From Anthropogastromicrobium sp963626545 (lineage in GTDB: Bacteria > Bacillota > Clostridia > Lachnospirales > Lachnospiraceae): 46,463 bases of DNA. The position numbers and the translations under genes were made by a program. Below the pieces are notes generated by a model. It worked only from the letters and a program-made list of their open reading frames with translations. It was not told the DNA's origin and did no database searches. The stretch covers positions 1 through 46,463 of the forward strand of contig CAVFYJ010000013.1 of the NCBI GenBank assembly GCA_963626545.1, written 5' to 3'. The first letter of the stretch is position 1. Each line of letters opens with the position of its first letter. Of the stretch, positions 34,379 to 43,404 are shown piece after piece.

Positions 34379-35644
34379 TTACTTTTTGTTCTTCTTTTCA
34401 CTCTTTTCGTTGTACTGCTGAACCATTCCGGCCTTTGATGCCAGTTTGCCCTTCTTTTTCTGGGTGGAAGAGTAGTATTCAGTTGACTTTTCAACCTGCT
34501 TTGTTACACGCTCTTTCAGCTCAGCCTCTTTCTTTTCTTCGAGTTCTCTTTCCTCTTCGATGGTACGCACGTTCATAACGGCCTTTGCCTTCAGCGGCTT
34601 CTGACCCTTCTTAACACGCTTTACATTTGCCTTTTCAATGTTCTTTTCAACCATCTGATTGATATCAATACGCTCCATGTACTTGTTTACGATCAGCTGA
34701 ATCAGGATCATAACAACGGAAGATGCAATCCAGTATACACCGATACCTGCGGAGAATGTGAAACAGAAGAATACGGACATAAGCGGCATTACAATGTTCA
34801 TGGTCTTCATTGTGCTTCCCATTGTGTCCTCAGAATTCTTGTTTCCGGTGTCAGTCTGCATCATCTTGGAGCTGAGCCACTGGGTAAGACCAGCCAGAAT
34901 CGGGATTAAAACGCCCGGCCACAGCTGCTGTGCAGGTGCGGTTGCCAAATCCATTCCCAGGAAATAATTTGCCTTCTCGATGCTTGGAAGAGCCTTTGAT
35001 ACATACTCATTCAGGTTCGGGAAGATCTCGGTAAACTTGGTCCACTCAGACTTATCAAAGTTGTAAAGCATATCGATAAGCTTATTGTGATCACCTAAAT
35101 TTGCAGCGGTGACACCATTTTGCTGTGCGAGTGTCACAAAATCGGAATTATCCATATAAGTAGGAATGCTCTCTAATGCTTCAACGATTGGCTCGTAGAA
35201 CGCTCTTACCTTTGTGATATAACCCGGAATCTTGTAAATAACCTGATACAGAGCGAACAGAATCGGCATCTGGATTAACATCTGTACACATCCGCCTGTT
35301 GGGCTGGTGCCGTACTTTGCATAGACATCCTTTGTCTCTTCATTCTGCTTGAGCAGCATTTCATTGTACTTCGGACTCGACTTGTCCAGATTTGCATATT
35401 TTTTCTGGATTTGCTGGATCTCCGGCATCATAATACTGTTTAACTTTGAAAACTTCTGCTGTTTAATGGAAAGCGGAAGCATCAGAGCCTTGATGATAAT
35501 CGTAAACAGAATAATCGCCAATCCAATGCTTGCGATGCCAAACATGTCCAGAAATTCATAAATTCCGTTCATGATAACACCAAGCACTTTTGCAACCGGT
35601 CCTACAATGAACCAATTACTCTGTGTTAATGATAAAAAATCCAC
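34379..35644 (-). CDS. yidC: Membrane protein insertase YidC/OxaA
   Basis: 421 aa. Five hydrophobic segments of the YidC core (about 12-60, 117-138, 240-258, 283-300, 303-325). The large extracytoplasmic loop between the second and third segments (about 140-228) is longer than in SpoIIIJ. A Lys/Glu-rich cytoplasmic tail (about 330-421) resembles the ribosome-binding tail of Gram-positive paralogues. No lipobox Cys is seen at the N-terminus. It inserts membrane proteins with or without SecYEG and is encoded next to jag and yidD. Confidence 0.95.
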   Translation of the reverse strand: MDFLSLTQSNWFIVGPVAKVLGVIMNGIYEFLDMFGIASIGLAIILFTIIIKALMLPLSIKQQKFSKLNSIMMPEIQQIQKKYANLDKSSPKYNEMLLKQNEETKDVYAKYGTSPTGGCVQMLIQMPILFALYQVIYKIPGYITKVRAFYEPIVEALESIPTYMDNSDFVTLAQQNGVTAANLGDHNKLIDMLYNFDKSEWTKFTEIFPNLNEYVSKALPSIEKANYFLGMDLATAPAQQLWPGVLIPILAGLTQWLSSKMMQTDTGNKNSEDTMGSTMKTMNIVMPLMSVFFCFTFSAGIGVYWIASSVVMILIQLIVNKYMERIDINQMVEKNIEKANVKRVKKGQKPLKAKAVMNVRTIEEERELEEKKEAELKERVTKQVEKSTEYYSSTQKKKGKLASKAGMVQQYNEKSEKKNKK

Positions 35645-35665
35645 TTGTTTTCCTCCTTAAGCTAC

Positions 35666-35878
35666 CTACGGAACAGGGTCGTACCCCCCTTTTGAAAACG
35701 GATTGCAGCGCAATATCCTCCAAATAGCAAGTAAGGAGCCTTTAAAAGCTCCATACTTTTCCAACGCCTCTATCGCATATTGCGAGCAAGTTGGGGTATA
35801 TATACAGTGGGTCCGGACTTTAAGAGGTGACAGATATTTCTGATAAAACCTTATCATACGAATCATAATCTTCTTCAT
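35666..35878 (-). CDS. yidD: YidD membrane-protein insertion efficiency factor
   Basis: 70 aa, the family's length, with the conserved CIYTPTCSQYAIEALEKYG and RCNPFSKGGYDPVP. A short amphipathic peripheral membrane protein thought to help YidC. It sits between rnpA and yidC as in most bacteria. Confidence 0.95.
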   Translation of the reverse strand: MKKIMIRMIRFYQKYLSPLKVRTHCIYTPTCSQYAIEALEKYGAFKGSLLAIWRILRCNPFSKGGYDPVP

Positions 35879-35888
35879 AGTCCCGACC

Positions 35889-36233
35889 CTACTTCGATTC
35901 TAAAAAAATATTCTGCTTCCTTCCTACATGGAAAAAAGCATCCTCAATTTCCATTAATCCTTGTTCCTTCGCCAACGGTCTGGCAACAATCACTATGTCC
36001 AATCCTTGTATTAATTCTTTTTCGTGTAAGCGGCAGCATTCGCGGATTACTCTTGTAACCCGATGTCGAACGATGCTGTTTCCTACCTTTTTACTGACCG
36101 ATATGCCAATACGGGTATCAGCGCGGCCGTTTGGCATCTTATACATGACCAACGACCGATTCGCCTGAGACTGCCGTTTGCTGTAGACTTTTTGAAAGTC
36201 TCTATTTTTTTTAAGAGAGTTGATACTGCTCAA
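35889..36233 (-). CDS. rnpA: Ribonuclease P protein component
   Basis: 114 aa with the RNR motif region SIVRHRVTRVIRE and the F-x-K-V-Y start (RDFQKVYSKR). It binds RNase P RNA for tRNA 5' processing. The start is an unusual TTG directly after the rpmH stop codon with no intervening base; no ATG lies nearby, so coupled initiation from rpmH is likely. Confidence 0.93.
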   Translation of the reverse strand: MSSINSLKKNRDFQKVYSKRQSQANRSLVMYKMPNGRADTRIGISVSKKVGNSIVRHRVTRVIRECCRLHEKELIQGLDIVIVARPLAKEQGLMEIEDAFFHVGRKQNIFLESK

Positions 36234-36368
36234 TTAAGCAGAGAGAACCTTTCTTCCCTTTGCTCTTCTTGCTGCCAGAACCTTTCTTCCTCCCTTTGTG
36301 CTCATTCTTGCACGGAAACCATGAACCTTTGCATGGGATCTCTTCTTTGGCTGAAATGTCATCTTCAT
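36234..36368 (-). CDS. rpmH: 50S ribosomal protein L34
   Basis: 44 aa: MKMTFQPKKRSHAKVHGF, then the Arg/Lys-rich helix ending RKVLSA. AAGGAGGTG precedes the ATG. It is the first gene of rpmH-rnpA-yidD-yidC-jag and has a strong own promoter. Confidence 0.97.
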   Translation of the reverse strand: MKMTFQPKKRSHAKVHGFRARMSTKGGRKVLAARRAKGRKVLSA

Positions 36369-36491
36369 AACAAAACACCTCCTTGTTTTTCTGTGTTGTT
36401 TTCAAATCCTTACTGTTGTTTCTTAGGTTGCACCCGAAGGTGCGGTTTTGCGGCGTTTTGGGCGCCGTTGCAAAAATTGGACATCATACGC
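36369..36491 (-). promoter_or_regulatory. Structured rpmH leader
   Basis: The 5' leader has a UUCG-loop hairpin (GCACC-TTCG-GGTGC) and GGCG/CGCC pairing. GTGCGGTTTTGCG on the plus strand also occurs in the 178-bp elements, so this may be a partial copy of the same family. A regulatory role is not shown. Confidence 0.4.
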
Positions 36492-36520
36492 ATTATATTA
36501 AGAAACCGACGTTTCGTCAA
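36492..36520 (-). promoter_or_regulatory. rpmH promoter
   Basis: TTGACG (36515-36520), 17-bp spacer, TATAAT (36492-36497) on the minus strand. Confidence 0.85.
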
Positions 36521-36549
36521 GTTTTTTTTCGTGTTTTTTATTATTTTAT

Positions 36550-36727
36550 TACAATTCACATGCCCATTCGCAAAACCGCACGTTCCGTGCGTCGCTGCAA
36601 AACGCGAACAAAGTCCGCGCGCAGCTTTGTTTTGCTCATTGACGGGCATCCACCGCGTCCTGCTGATTCGTCAAATCTTTATGCAAGCATACGATTTGTC
36701 CGAATCTAGCATGACGCGTGAATTGTA
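36550..36727 (-). repeat. 178-bp hairpin-rich element, copy 2
   Basis: The same length as copy 1 at 29143-29320, in opposite orientation. Terminal inverted repeats are TACAATTCAC and GTGAATTGTA. The conserved core is nearly identical to copy 1. The long hairpin has a different stem sequence (GCGTC-ATGC pairing with GCAG-GACGC; GATTCG pairing with CGAATC; CAAATC pairing with GATTTG) but keeps the same loop motif ATGCTTGCAT. Confidence 0.8.
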
Positions 36728-36738
36728 GCACAAAAAAG

Positions 36739-37092
36739 TTATCCCCAACTTATCCCCATAGTTATCCACCATTTTTTTGTCCCAAAAACCTGTGGATAAA
36801 AGTTATCCACCATTTGGGGATAACTTTGGGATAATTATGGGGATATTTCAAAAAACACATCTCTAACCCGCAATTTTCCGACAAACTTTTTTTTGTGGAT
36901 AATGTGGATAAGTACATCTGTTCGGGGGATAAGTATGTGGATAATTCATTTTGTTTATTTTGTAAAACTATTTTATCCACATTATCCACAATTGACTGTG
37001 CCCTACCCCTCTCTTTGTTTTCCACATACAATCCACAGCTTTTTGCCACTTATCCACATGTTATCCCCAGCTTATCCACAATATTATCCACA
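36739..37092. other. oriC, upstream DnaA-box region (incA/B-like)
   Basis: About 15 DnaA boxes between rpmH and dnaA. Plus-strand boxes: 36739, 36750 (TTATCCCCA), 36762, 36803 (TTATCCACC), 36973, 36982, 37050 (TTATCCACA), 37061 (TTATCCCCA), 37072, 37084 (TTATCCACA). Minus-strand boxes: 36791, 36894, 36903, 36936 (TGTGGATAA) and 36815 (TGGGGATAA). Weaker matches lie near 36826 and 36923. This is the canonical Firmicute oriC position. Confidence 0.93.
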
Positions 37093-37144
37093 ATTTCTCA
37101 CCGATACTGGGGATATTTTCTACACCCTGCTCTCCTCTTCTCTC

Positions 37145-37173
37145 TTGAAATTCTTCATTATTTTTAGTATAAT
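37145..37173 (+). promoter_or_regulatory. dnaA promoter
   Basis: TTGAAA (37145-37150), 17-bp spacer, TATAAT (37168-37173), directly downstream of the DnaA-box cluster, so DnaA autoregulation is expected. Confidence 0.85.
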
Positions 37174-37238
37174 ATCATTATATGGGCTAACAGGCTCTTT
37201 TCTCGAAAATTACCATATACCGACGTCAGGAGTAACAA

Positions 37239-38618
37239 ATGATTGACAAATTAAAGGAAAACTGGGATGCCATAAAAGACACCCTTAAGGAGAATTATGA
37301 TATTTCGAAGGTATCCTACGATACCTGGATTGTCCCAATGGAAATCCACAACGTAGATAATGATCAGGTCTATATTCTGGCAGATACAAAAGGTATCCCC
37401 AATATATTAGACTATATCAAGAAGAAGTACAAGCAGATTCTTGAGATTGTCATTGAGGAGAAGATCGGCCTGCACTGCAATGTGATCTTTGTTACCCCGG
37501 AGGACTTAGAGAAACACCAGACACCTACGCCGGACGCCTCCAACATCATGACCCCTGAGTTAAACTCTTACTATGCTGCTGTAATGAATGCAAACTTAAA
37601 TCCACGCTACACGTTTGATACGTTTGTTGTCGGCTCCAATAACCGATTTGCCCATGCAGCATCTCTTGCAGTCGCAGAATCCCCAGGAACCCTCTACAAT
37701 CCGCTGTTTATCTACGGTGGCGCTGGTCTTGGAAAGACCCATCTGATGCAGTCGATTGCCCACTATATTCTGCGCTCTGACCCAAATGTACGCGTGTTAT
37801 ACGTGACGAGTGAGACCTTCACCAATGATTTGATCGACTCTCTCAAGGGCAAGAAAAACGCAGAGTTTAAAGAGAAATACCGCAGCATTGATGTCTTGAT
37901 GATTGACGATATTCAGTTTTTGATTGGAAAGGAAAGCACCCAAGAGGAGTTTTTCCACACCTTCAACTATTTATATGAGACGGGCAAGCAGGTTATCATC
38001 ACTTCTGATAAACCGCCGAAGGACTTCACAAACCTTGAAGAGCGCCTTCGTTCCCGCTTTTCCGTCGGTCTCCCGGTTGACGTATCCGCCCCGGACTATG
38101 AGACCCGTGTTGCGATCCTTCATAAAAAAGAGGAGAGCGAGAACACAAAGATTTCTGACGATATTATCAACTATATCGCAGAAAACATCAACACCAACAT
38201 TCGTGAGCTTGAGGGTGCGCTCAACCGCATTACCGCCTTTAAGCGCCTTTCCAATAAGGAAATCACGCTCAGTATGGCGGAGGATGTACTGCGCGACATT
38301 ATCAACAACCATAAGGAGGTAACGGTAACCGTTCCTCTGATTGTGGAAGTGATCGCATCACACTTTGGCTTTGAGGCTGATGAGCTTCTCTCACAGAAGC
38401 GAAACAAGGATATCGCCTACCCACGCCAGATTGCGATGTATCTGTGCCGCAAAATGACCGATCTGTCCCTTCAGCAGATCGGAAAAGAGCTTGGAAATCG
38501 TGATCACACGACTGTCCGACACGGCATTGAGAAGATCACGGAGGACCTCAAAACGAGCAAATTTTTACAGGACACAATCGACGTTTTACAGAAGAAAATT
38601 AACCCTGCGTTGGGATGA
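37239..38618 (+). CDS. dnaA: Chromosomal replication initiator DnaA
   Basis: 459 aa. Domain I (about 1-85) interacts with other initiation proteins; domain III is an AAA+ ATPase with Walker A GGAGLGKTHLMQSI and Walker B VLMIDDIQFL; domain IV has the DnaA-box-binding signature RDHTTVRHGIEKI. CAGGAG precedes the ATG. DnaA boxes lie on both sides of the gene and, unusually, in the array at 7.2-7.6 kb. Confidence 0.99.
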   Translation: MIDKLKENWDAIKDTLKENYDISKVSYDTWIVPMEIHNVDNDQVYILADTKGIPNILDYIKKKYKQILEIVIEEKIGLHCNVIFVTPEDLEKHQTPTPDASNIMTPELNSYYAAVMNANLNPRYTFDTFVVGSNNRFAHAASLAVAESPGTLYNPLFIYGGAGLGKTHLMQSIAHYILRSDPNVRVLYVTSETFTNDLIDSLKGKKNAEFKEKYRSIDVLMIDDIQFLIGKESTQEEFFHTFNYLYETGKQVIITSDKPPKDFTNLEERLRSRFSVGLPVDVSAPDYETRVAILHKKEESENTKISDDIINYIAENINTNIRELEGALNRITAFKRLSNKEITLSMAEDVLRDIINNHKEVTVTVPLIVEVIASHFGFEADELLSQKRNKDIAYPRQIAMYLCRKMTDLSLQQIGKELGNRDHTTVRHGIEKITEDLKTSKFLQDTIDVLQKKINPALG

Positions 38619-38644
38619 TTAGACAAAACGTCTTTTGGGATGTA

Positions 38645-38795
38645 TGTGGATAACTAGGGCACTTATCCACATAGTTATCCCCAAGTTATCCCCAAAGATT
38701 TTCTTCTACAACCCGCATAAATGCTCGATTTTTGAGAGTTATCCACATTATCCCCAACCCCTACTACTACTACTATATATAATAATAATCATTCT
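38645..38795. other. oriC, dnaA-dnaN region with DnaA-trio and unwinding element
   Basis: Six boxes: 38645 (minus TTATCCACA), 38663 (TTATCCACA), 38675 and 38686 (TTATCCCCA, 11 bp apart), 38739 (TTATCCACA) and 38748 (TTATCCCCA), the last two adjoining. A short C-rich stretch follows, then CTACTACTACTACTA (38761-38775; minus strand TAG repeats), then TATATAATAATAATC. DnaA box pair, GC stretch, TAG trios and AT-rich DNA is the layout of the Bacillus basal unwinding system. Confidence 0.88.
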
Positions 38796-38819
38796 ATCAG
38801 CAAAAAGGAGAGTGCGACC

Positions 38820-39926
38820 ATGCATATTATCTGTCCACGAGAAGAGTTACAAAAAGGCGTTTCAATCGTTTCCAAAGCCGTCTCCAATAAGACGACGATG
38901 CCGATTTTAGAGTGCATCCTGATCCAGACAAAGGAAGGACGCATTTTAATGACAGCAAACGATATGGAATTGGGGATTGAAACTGAGATTCACGGTACTA
39001 TTGAGGATAACGGACGCATTGCAATTGACGCAAAGATCTTTTCTGAGATTGTTCGTCGTCTTCCAGACAATGATATCTCAATCGAGACCGATGACAGTGA
39101 CTCTGTGAAAATTCAGTGTGAAAAGATTAAATTTACAATTCCTGGAAAGAATGCAGATGAGTTTACATTCCTTCCGGAGGTGGAGCGCTTAAACTGTGTA
39201 ACACTGTCCCAGTTTACCTTAAAAGAAATTATCCGTCAGACGATCTTTTCCATCTCGGATAATGAAAATAACAAAATGATGGCAGGTGAGCTTTTGGAAA
39301 TCAACGGCAGCAACCTGCGCATTGTCTCCCTCGACGGACACCGTATCTCCATCCGTAAGGTTCAGTTAAAGGATTCCTACGATCCGATTAAGGTGGTTGT
39401 TCCGGGAAAGACACTCAGCGAGGTCAGCAAGATCATCGCAGGCGGAACCGAGGATGAGGTTCGTCTGTATTTCACTGAGAATCATGTCATGTTTGAGTTT
39501 GATGATACAATCGTGGTATCCCGTCTGATTGAGGGCGAGTACTTCCGTATTGATCAGATGTTAAACAGCGATTATGATACAAAGCTCACCGTCAACAAAA
39601 AAGAGATGCTTTCCTGTATCGACCGTACCACGATGTTGATTAAGGAGAGTGACAAAAAGCCGATTATTATCGGCATCACCGATCATAGCATGGAGGTTAA
39701 GCTCAATTCCGCATATGGTTCCATGAAGGAGGAGCTTGAGATTGACAAGCGCGGTAAGGATATCATGATCGGGTTCAATCCGAAGTTCTTGATTGATGCA
39801 CTCAGAGTCATCGACGACGAGATGATCAACATCTACATGATCAACCCGAAGGCACCGTGCTTTATCCGCAACGATGAAGGCACCTATATTTATCTGATTC
39901 TTCCGGTAAACTTTAATGTTTATTAA
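38820..39926 (+). CDS. dnaN: DNA polymerase III beta subunit (sliding clamp)
   Basis: 368 aa, three homologous clamp domains. It dimerises around DNA and tethers polymerase. The C-terminus YLILPVNFNVY carries the usual hydrophobic-pocket residues. AAAAGGAGAG precedes the ATG. The gene lies directly after the oriC unwinding region. Confidence 0.98.
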   Translation: MHIICPREELQKGVSIVSKAVSNKTTMPILECILIQTKEGRILMTANDMELGIETEIHGTIEDNGRIAIDAKIFSEIVRRLPDNDISIETDDSDSVKIQCEKIKFTIPGKNADEFTFLPEVERLNCVTLSQFTLKEIIRQTIFSISDNENNKMMAGELLEINGSNLRIVSLDGHRISIRKVQLKDSYDPIKVVVPGKTLSEVSKIIAGGTEDEVRLYFTENHVMFEFDDTIVVSRLIEGEYFRIDQMLNSDYDTKLTVNKKEMLSCIDRTTMLIKESDKKPIIIGITDHSMEVKLNSAYGSMKEELEIDKRGKDIMIGFNPKFLIDALRVIDDEMINIYMINPKAPCFIRNDEGTYIYLILPVNFNVY

Positions 39927-39993
39927 AATCGATAAATAAATCAGATTAGAAGTTAGAAAAATACAATTGAGTATGAAAGGATGAATTAATACA

Positions 39994-40206
39994 ATGGCAA
40001 AACTAGTATTAAGAGAAGATTTCATTAAGCTGGGTCAGGCACTTAAGGCAGCCAAGCTTGTTGGAAGCGGTGTAGAGGCAAAGATCATGATTCTTGACGG
40101 CAAGGTTAAGGTAAATGGTCAGGTCGAGCTTCAGCGCGGCAAAAAACTCTATGACAAGGATGTGGTTAGCTTTAACGGCGAGACCATCGAGATCGTAAAG
40201 GAATAA
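39994..40206 (+). CDS. yaaA: S4-domain RNA-binding protein YaaA/RlbA
   Basis: 70 aa, a single S4 domain (FIKLGQALKAAKLVGSGVEA, then GKVKVNGQVELQRGKKL). It is the small S4 protein located between dnaN and recF in Firmicutes and implicated in ribosome assembly. GAAAGGATG lies upstream of the ATG, and recF starts 4 nt after its stop. Confidence 0.95.
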   Translation: MAKLVLREDFIKLGQALKAAKLVGSGVEAKIMILDGKVKVNGQVELQRGKKLYDKDVVSFNGETIEIVKE

Positions 40207-40210
40207 TCGT

Positions 40211-41338
40211 ATGATTGTAAAATCACTTGCGCTGTCGGATTTTCGCAATTACGGTTTGCAGGAATTAACCTTTCATCGCGGCATTAACATCTTCTATGGG
40301 GATAACGCGCAGGGAAAGACCAATATCCTTGAGGGAATCTATCTCTGTATGACAAACAAATCCTACAGAGGAACCCGCGACCGCGATATGATCCGTTTTG
40401 GACGAGCGGAAGCGCACCTTCGTTTGGAGGCTGAGAAAAAGGACATTCCGTATCGGGTGGACATGCATCTAAAAAAATCAAAGACGAAGGGGATTGCAAT
40501 TAATGGCGTGCCGATCCGCCGTTCCAGTGAACTGATCGGCCTTTTAAATGTCGTTTTCTTTTCACCGGAGGATCTTCAGGTGATCAAAAACGGCCCCGGA
40601 GAGCGCAGACGCTTTCTGGACATGGAGCTTTGCCAGCTTGACAAGGTGTATCTGCATCTTCTGATGCACTACAACAAATGTCTCGTTCAGCGAAATGCAT
40701 TGCTTAAGGAGATGGATTTGTCAAAGGATGCACAGGCGATGCTTGATGTCTGGGATGCGCAGCTGCTTCAGTACGGAAAGCAGATTGTTTTGCTTCGATC
40801 CGAGTTTATCGGTGAGATTGCACCGATCATCGCACAGATTTACCACTCTCTCGCCGGTGGGCGTGAGACGTTATCGGTAGCCTATGAGCCAAACGTATCG
40901 GCAGACCGTTTTGAGGAGGCGCTTTTTCTAAATCGAGAGCGGGAGATCCGGCAAAAGACAACGCTAACCGGACCGCACCGCGATGACATCCGTTTCCGCG
41001 TGACAAATGCTGTCACAGGTCAGGAGACGGACATCCGCACCTTTGGTTCGCAAGGACAGCAGCGAAGTACTGCGCTCGCACTGAAGCTTGCGGAGATTGA
41101 AATTGTAAAGCAAAAGACGAAGGATACGCCGGTGCTTTTGCTGGATGATGTACTTAGCGAGCTCGACAGCAACAGGCAGAACTACTTGCTGGAGAGCATT
41201 CATGATATTCAGACCTTTATTACCTGTACCGGTCTGGAGGAGTTTGTAAAGCACCGTTTTCACATGGATCAGATTTATCATGTGGAGCGGGGCATGGTAA
41301 CTAGGGTGAATTCCCTGGAAAGCGAAGAGATTTTTTAA
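40211..41338 (+). CDS. recF: DNA replication/repair protein RecF
   Basis: 375 aa ABC/SMC-like ATPase: Walker A GDNAQGKTNILEGI (about 34-47), signature FGSQGQQRS and Walker B LLLDDVLSELD. It loads RecA at gaps. It follows yaaA with a 4-nt gap and precedes gyrB in one operon. Confidence 0.98.
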   Translation: MIVKSLALSDFRNYGLQELTFHRGINIFYGDNAQGKTNILEGIYLCMTNKSYRGTRDRDMIRFGRAEAHLRLEAEKKDIPYRVDMHLKKSKTKGIAINGVPIRRSSELIGLLNVVFFSPEDLQVIKNGPGERRRFLDMELCQLDKVYLHLLMHYNKCLVQRNALLKEMDLSKDAQAMLDVWDAQLLQYGKQIVLLRSEFIGEIAPIIAQIYHSLAGGRETLSVAYEPNVSADRFEEALFLNREREIRQKTTLTGPHRDDIRFRVTNAVTGQETDIRTFGSQGQQRSTALALKLAEIEIVKQKTKDTPVLLLDDVLSELDSNRQNYLLESIHDIQTFITCTGLEEFVKHRFHMDQIYHVERGMVTRVNSLESEEIF

Positions 41339-41356
41339 ATCAGTGAGGAGGACACA

Positions 41357-43273
41357 ATGAGCGACGAATACGGAGCAGGTCAGATTCAGATATTGGAGGG
41401 TCTGGAAGCAGTCAGAAAACGTCCGGGCATGTATATCGGAAGCACATCTGAGAGAGGACTTCACCATCTGGTATATGAGATAGTAGACAATGCCGTGGAT
41501 GAAGCTCTGGCAGGTGTCTGCACCCAGATCGATGTGATCATTCATAAAGATAATTCAATTACAGTTATTGATAATGGACGAGGAATTCCGGTTGGAATCC
41601 ATCCGAAGGCCGGCATTCCGGCGGTAGAGGTTGTATTTACAATTCTGCATGCGGGCGGTAAATTCGGCGGCGGTGGATACAAGGTTTCCGGAGGTCTTCA
41701 TGGTGTAGGCGCATCTGTTGTAAATGCACTTTCTACCTGGCTTGAGGTTGAGATTTACCATGAGGGCAAGGTTTACATGCAGCGCTATGAGCGTGGCCAT
41801 GTTGTAAATAAGCTTGCCGTAGTGGATACCTGTGATCCAGATAAGCACGGAACAAAGGTTACCTTTAAGCCGGACGGTGAGATCTTTGAAACATTAATCT
41901 ACAGCTATGATACATTGAAGGAGCGTCTGCGCGAGATGGCGTTCTTAACAAAGGGCTTAAAGATTGTGCTGACCGATGAGCGTGAGGAGCCGAATATCTC
42001 TGAGACGTTCCATTATGAGGGCGGCATTAAGGAATTTGTCGAGTATTTAAACAGTGCAAAGGAGCCGCTGTACCCGCAGATCATTTACTGCGAGGGAACA
42101 AAGAACAATGTAGCCGTTGAGGTAGCGATCCAGCACAACGATTATTACAACGAAAATATTTACAGCTTTGTCAACAACATCAATACCCCAGAGGGCGGAA
42201 CTCATCTGGCTGGTTTTAAGGCGGCACTGACCGATCTGTTTAACAAGTATGCCAGAGCAAACAAGCTTTTAAAGGACAATGAGGATTCTCTGTCTGGTGA
42301 GGATATCCGTGAGGGAATGACTGCTGTCATCAGCATCAAGATTGAGGATCCGCAGTTTGAGGGTCAGACAAAGCAAAAGCTTGGAAACAATGAGGCCAGA
42401 GGAGCTGTTTCTGCGATCGTAAGTGAGCAGCTGACGTATTTTCTGGAGCAGAACCCAAGCGTAGCAAAGATGATCTGTGACAAGGCTATTCTTGCACAGC
42501 GCGCTCGTGCGGCGGCAAGAAAGGCGCGTGATCTGACAAGAAGAAAGACGGCGCTTGATTCCATGACGCTTCCGGGCAAGCTAGCAGACTGCACCGATAA
42601 GAATCCGGAAAACTGCGAGATCTACATCGTAGAGGGAGATTCCGCAGGTGGATCCGCAAAGACGGCACGTGACCGTGCGACACAGGCGATTCTGCCGCTT
42701 CGCGGAAAGATTTTAAATGTCGAGAAGGCAAGACTGGACCGCGTATATGAGAATGCCGAGATTAAGGCGATGATCACCGCATTTGGTACGGGTATTCACG
42801 AGGACTTTGATATCACAAAGCTTCGCTACCACAAGATCATTATCATGACGGATGCCGATGTCGATGGTGCGCATATCGCGACACTTCTTCTTACCTTCAT
42901 CTACCGCTTCATGCCAGAGCTTATCAAGCAGGGATATGTATACCGTGCGCAGCCGCCGTTATACAAGTTGGAGAAAAACAAGAAGGTCTGGTACGCGTAC
43001 ACGGATGAGGAGCTTTCTGCAATCCTTGATGAGGTAGGAAGAGACCAGAATAATAAGATACAGCGATACAAGGGACTTGGAGAGATGGATGCCGAGCAAC
43101 TGTGGGATACCACAATGGATCCGGCACACCGCGTTCTTTTAAAGGTGAACTTTGATGAGTCGTATGCGTCCGACATTGACGTTACGTTTAACACCCTGAT
43201 GGGAGACCGCGTTGAGCCAAGAAGACTCTTTATCGAGAAAAACGCAAAGTATGTTAAGAATCTTGATGTCTGA
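41357..43273 (+). CDS. gyrB: DNA gyrase subunit B
   Basis: 638 aa. GHKL ATPase domain (EIVDNAVDEALAG, DNGRGIPV, GGLHGVGASVVNALS) followed by the TOPRIM region (VEGDSAGGSAK, MTDADVDGAHI) and the QRYKGLGEMDAEQLW motif. It supplies ATP-driven strand passage in gyrase. GAGGAGG precedes the ATG. The short Gram-positive type lacks the E. coli insert. Confidence 0.98.
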   Translation: MSDEYGAGQIQILEGLEAVRKRPGMYIGSTSERGLHHLVYEIVDNAVDEALAGVCTQIDVIIHKDNSITVIDNGRGIPVGIHPKAGIPAVEVVFTILHAGGKFGGGGYKVSGGLHGVGASVVNALSTWLEVEIYHEGKVYMQRYERGHVVNKLAVVDTCDPDKHGTKVTFKPDGEIFETLIYSYDTLKERLREMAFLTKGLKIVLTDEREEPNISETFHYEGGIKEFVEYLNSAKEPLYPQIIYCEGTKNNVAVEVAIQHNDYYNENIYSFVNNINTPEGGTHLAGFKAALTDLFNKYARANKLLKDNEDSLSGEDIREGMTAVISIKIEDPQFEGQTKQKLGNNEARGAVSAIVSEQLTYFLEQNPSVAKMICDKAILAQRARAAARKARDLTRRKTALDSMTLPGKLADCTDKNPENCEIYIVEGDSAGGSAKTARDRATQAILPLRGKILNVEKARLDRVYENAEIKAMITAFGTGIHEDFDITKLRYHKIIIMTDADVDGAHIATLLLTFIYRFMPELIKQGYVYRAQPPLYKLEKNKKVWYAYTDEELSAILDEVGRDQNNKIQRYKGLGEMDAEQLWDTTMDPAHRVLLKVNFDESYASDIDVTFNTLMGDRVEPRRLFIEKNAKYVKNLDV

Positions 43274-43404
43274 TGGCGTGCTGCGATTGATACGTTGGAA
43301 TTGAAACATTGCAGTTTATGTACTGCAATTCGTTCATTACGATGCATCAATCGCAATGAGCTGCCGTCACCACAAGTTTGCATAGTAAGAAATGAGAGGG
43401 AAAC
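43274..43404. repeat. Long imperfect hairpin between gyrB and gyrA
   Basis: TGCGATTGAT (43281-43290) pairs with ATCAATCGCA (43346-43355), and TTGCAGT (43308-43314) with ACTGCAA (43322-43328). The pairs are nested with some internal mismatches. There is no U-tract, so it is an RNA processing or stabilising element, or a relic of a repeat. Confidence 0.6.
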
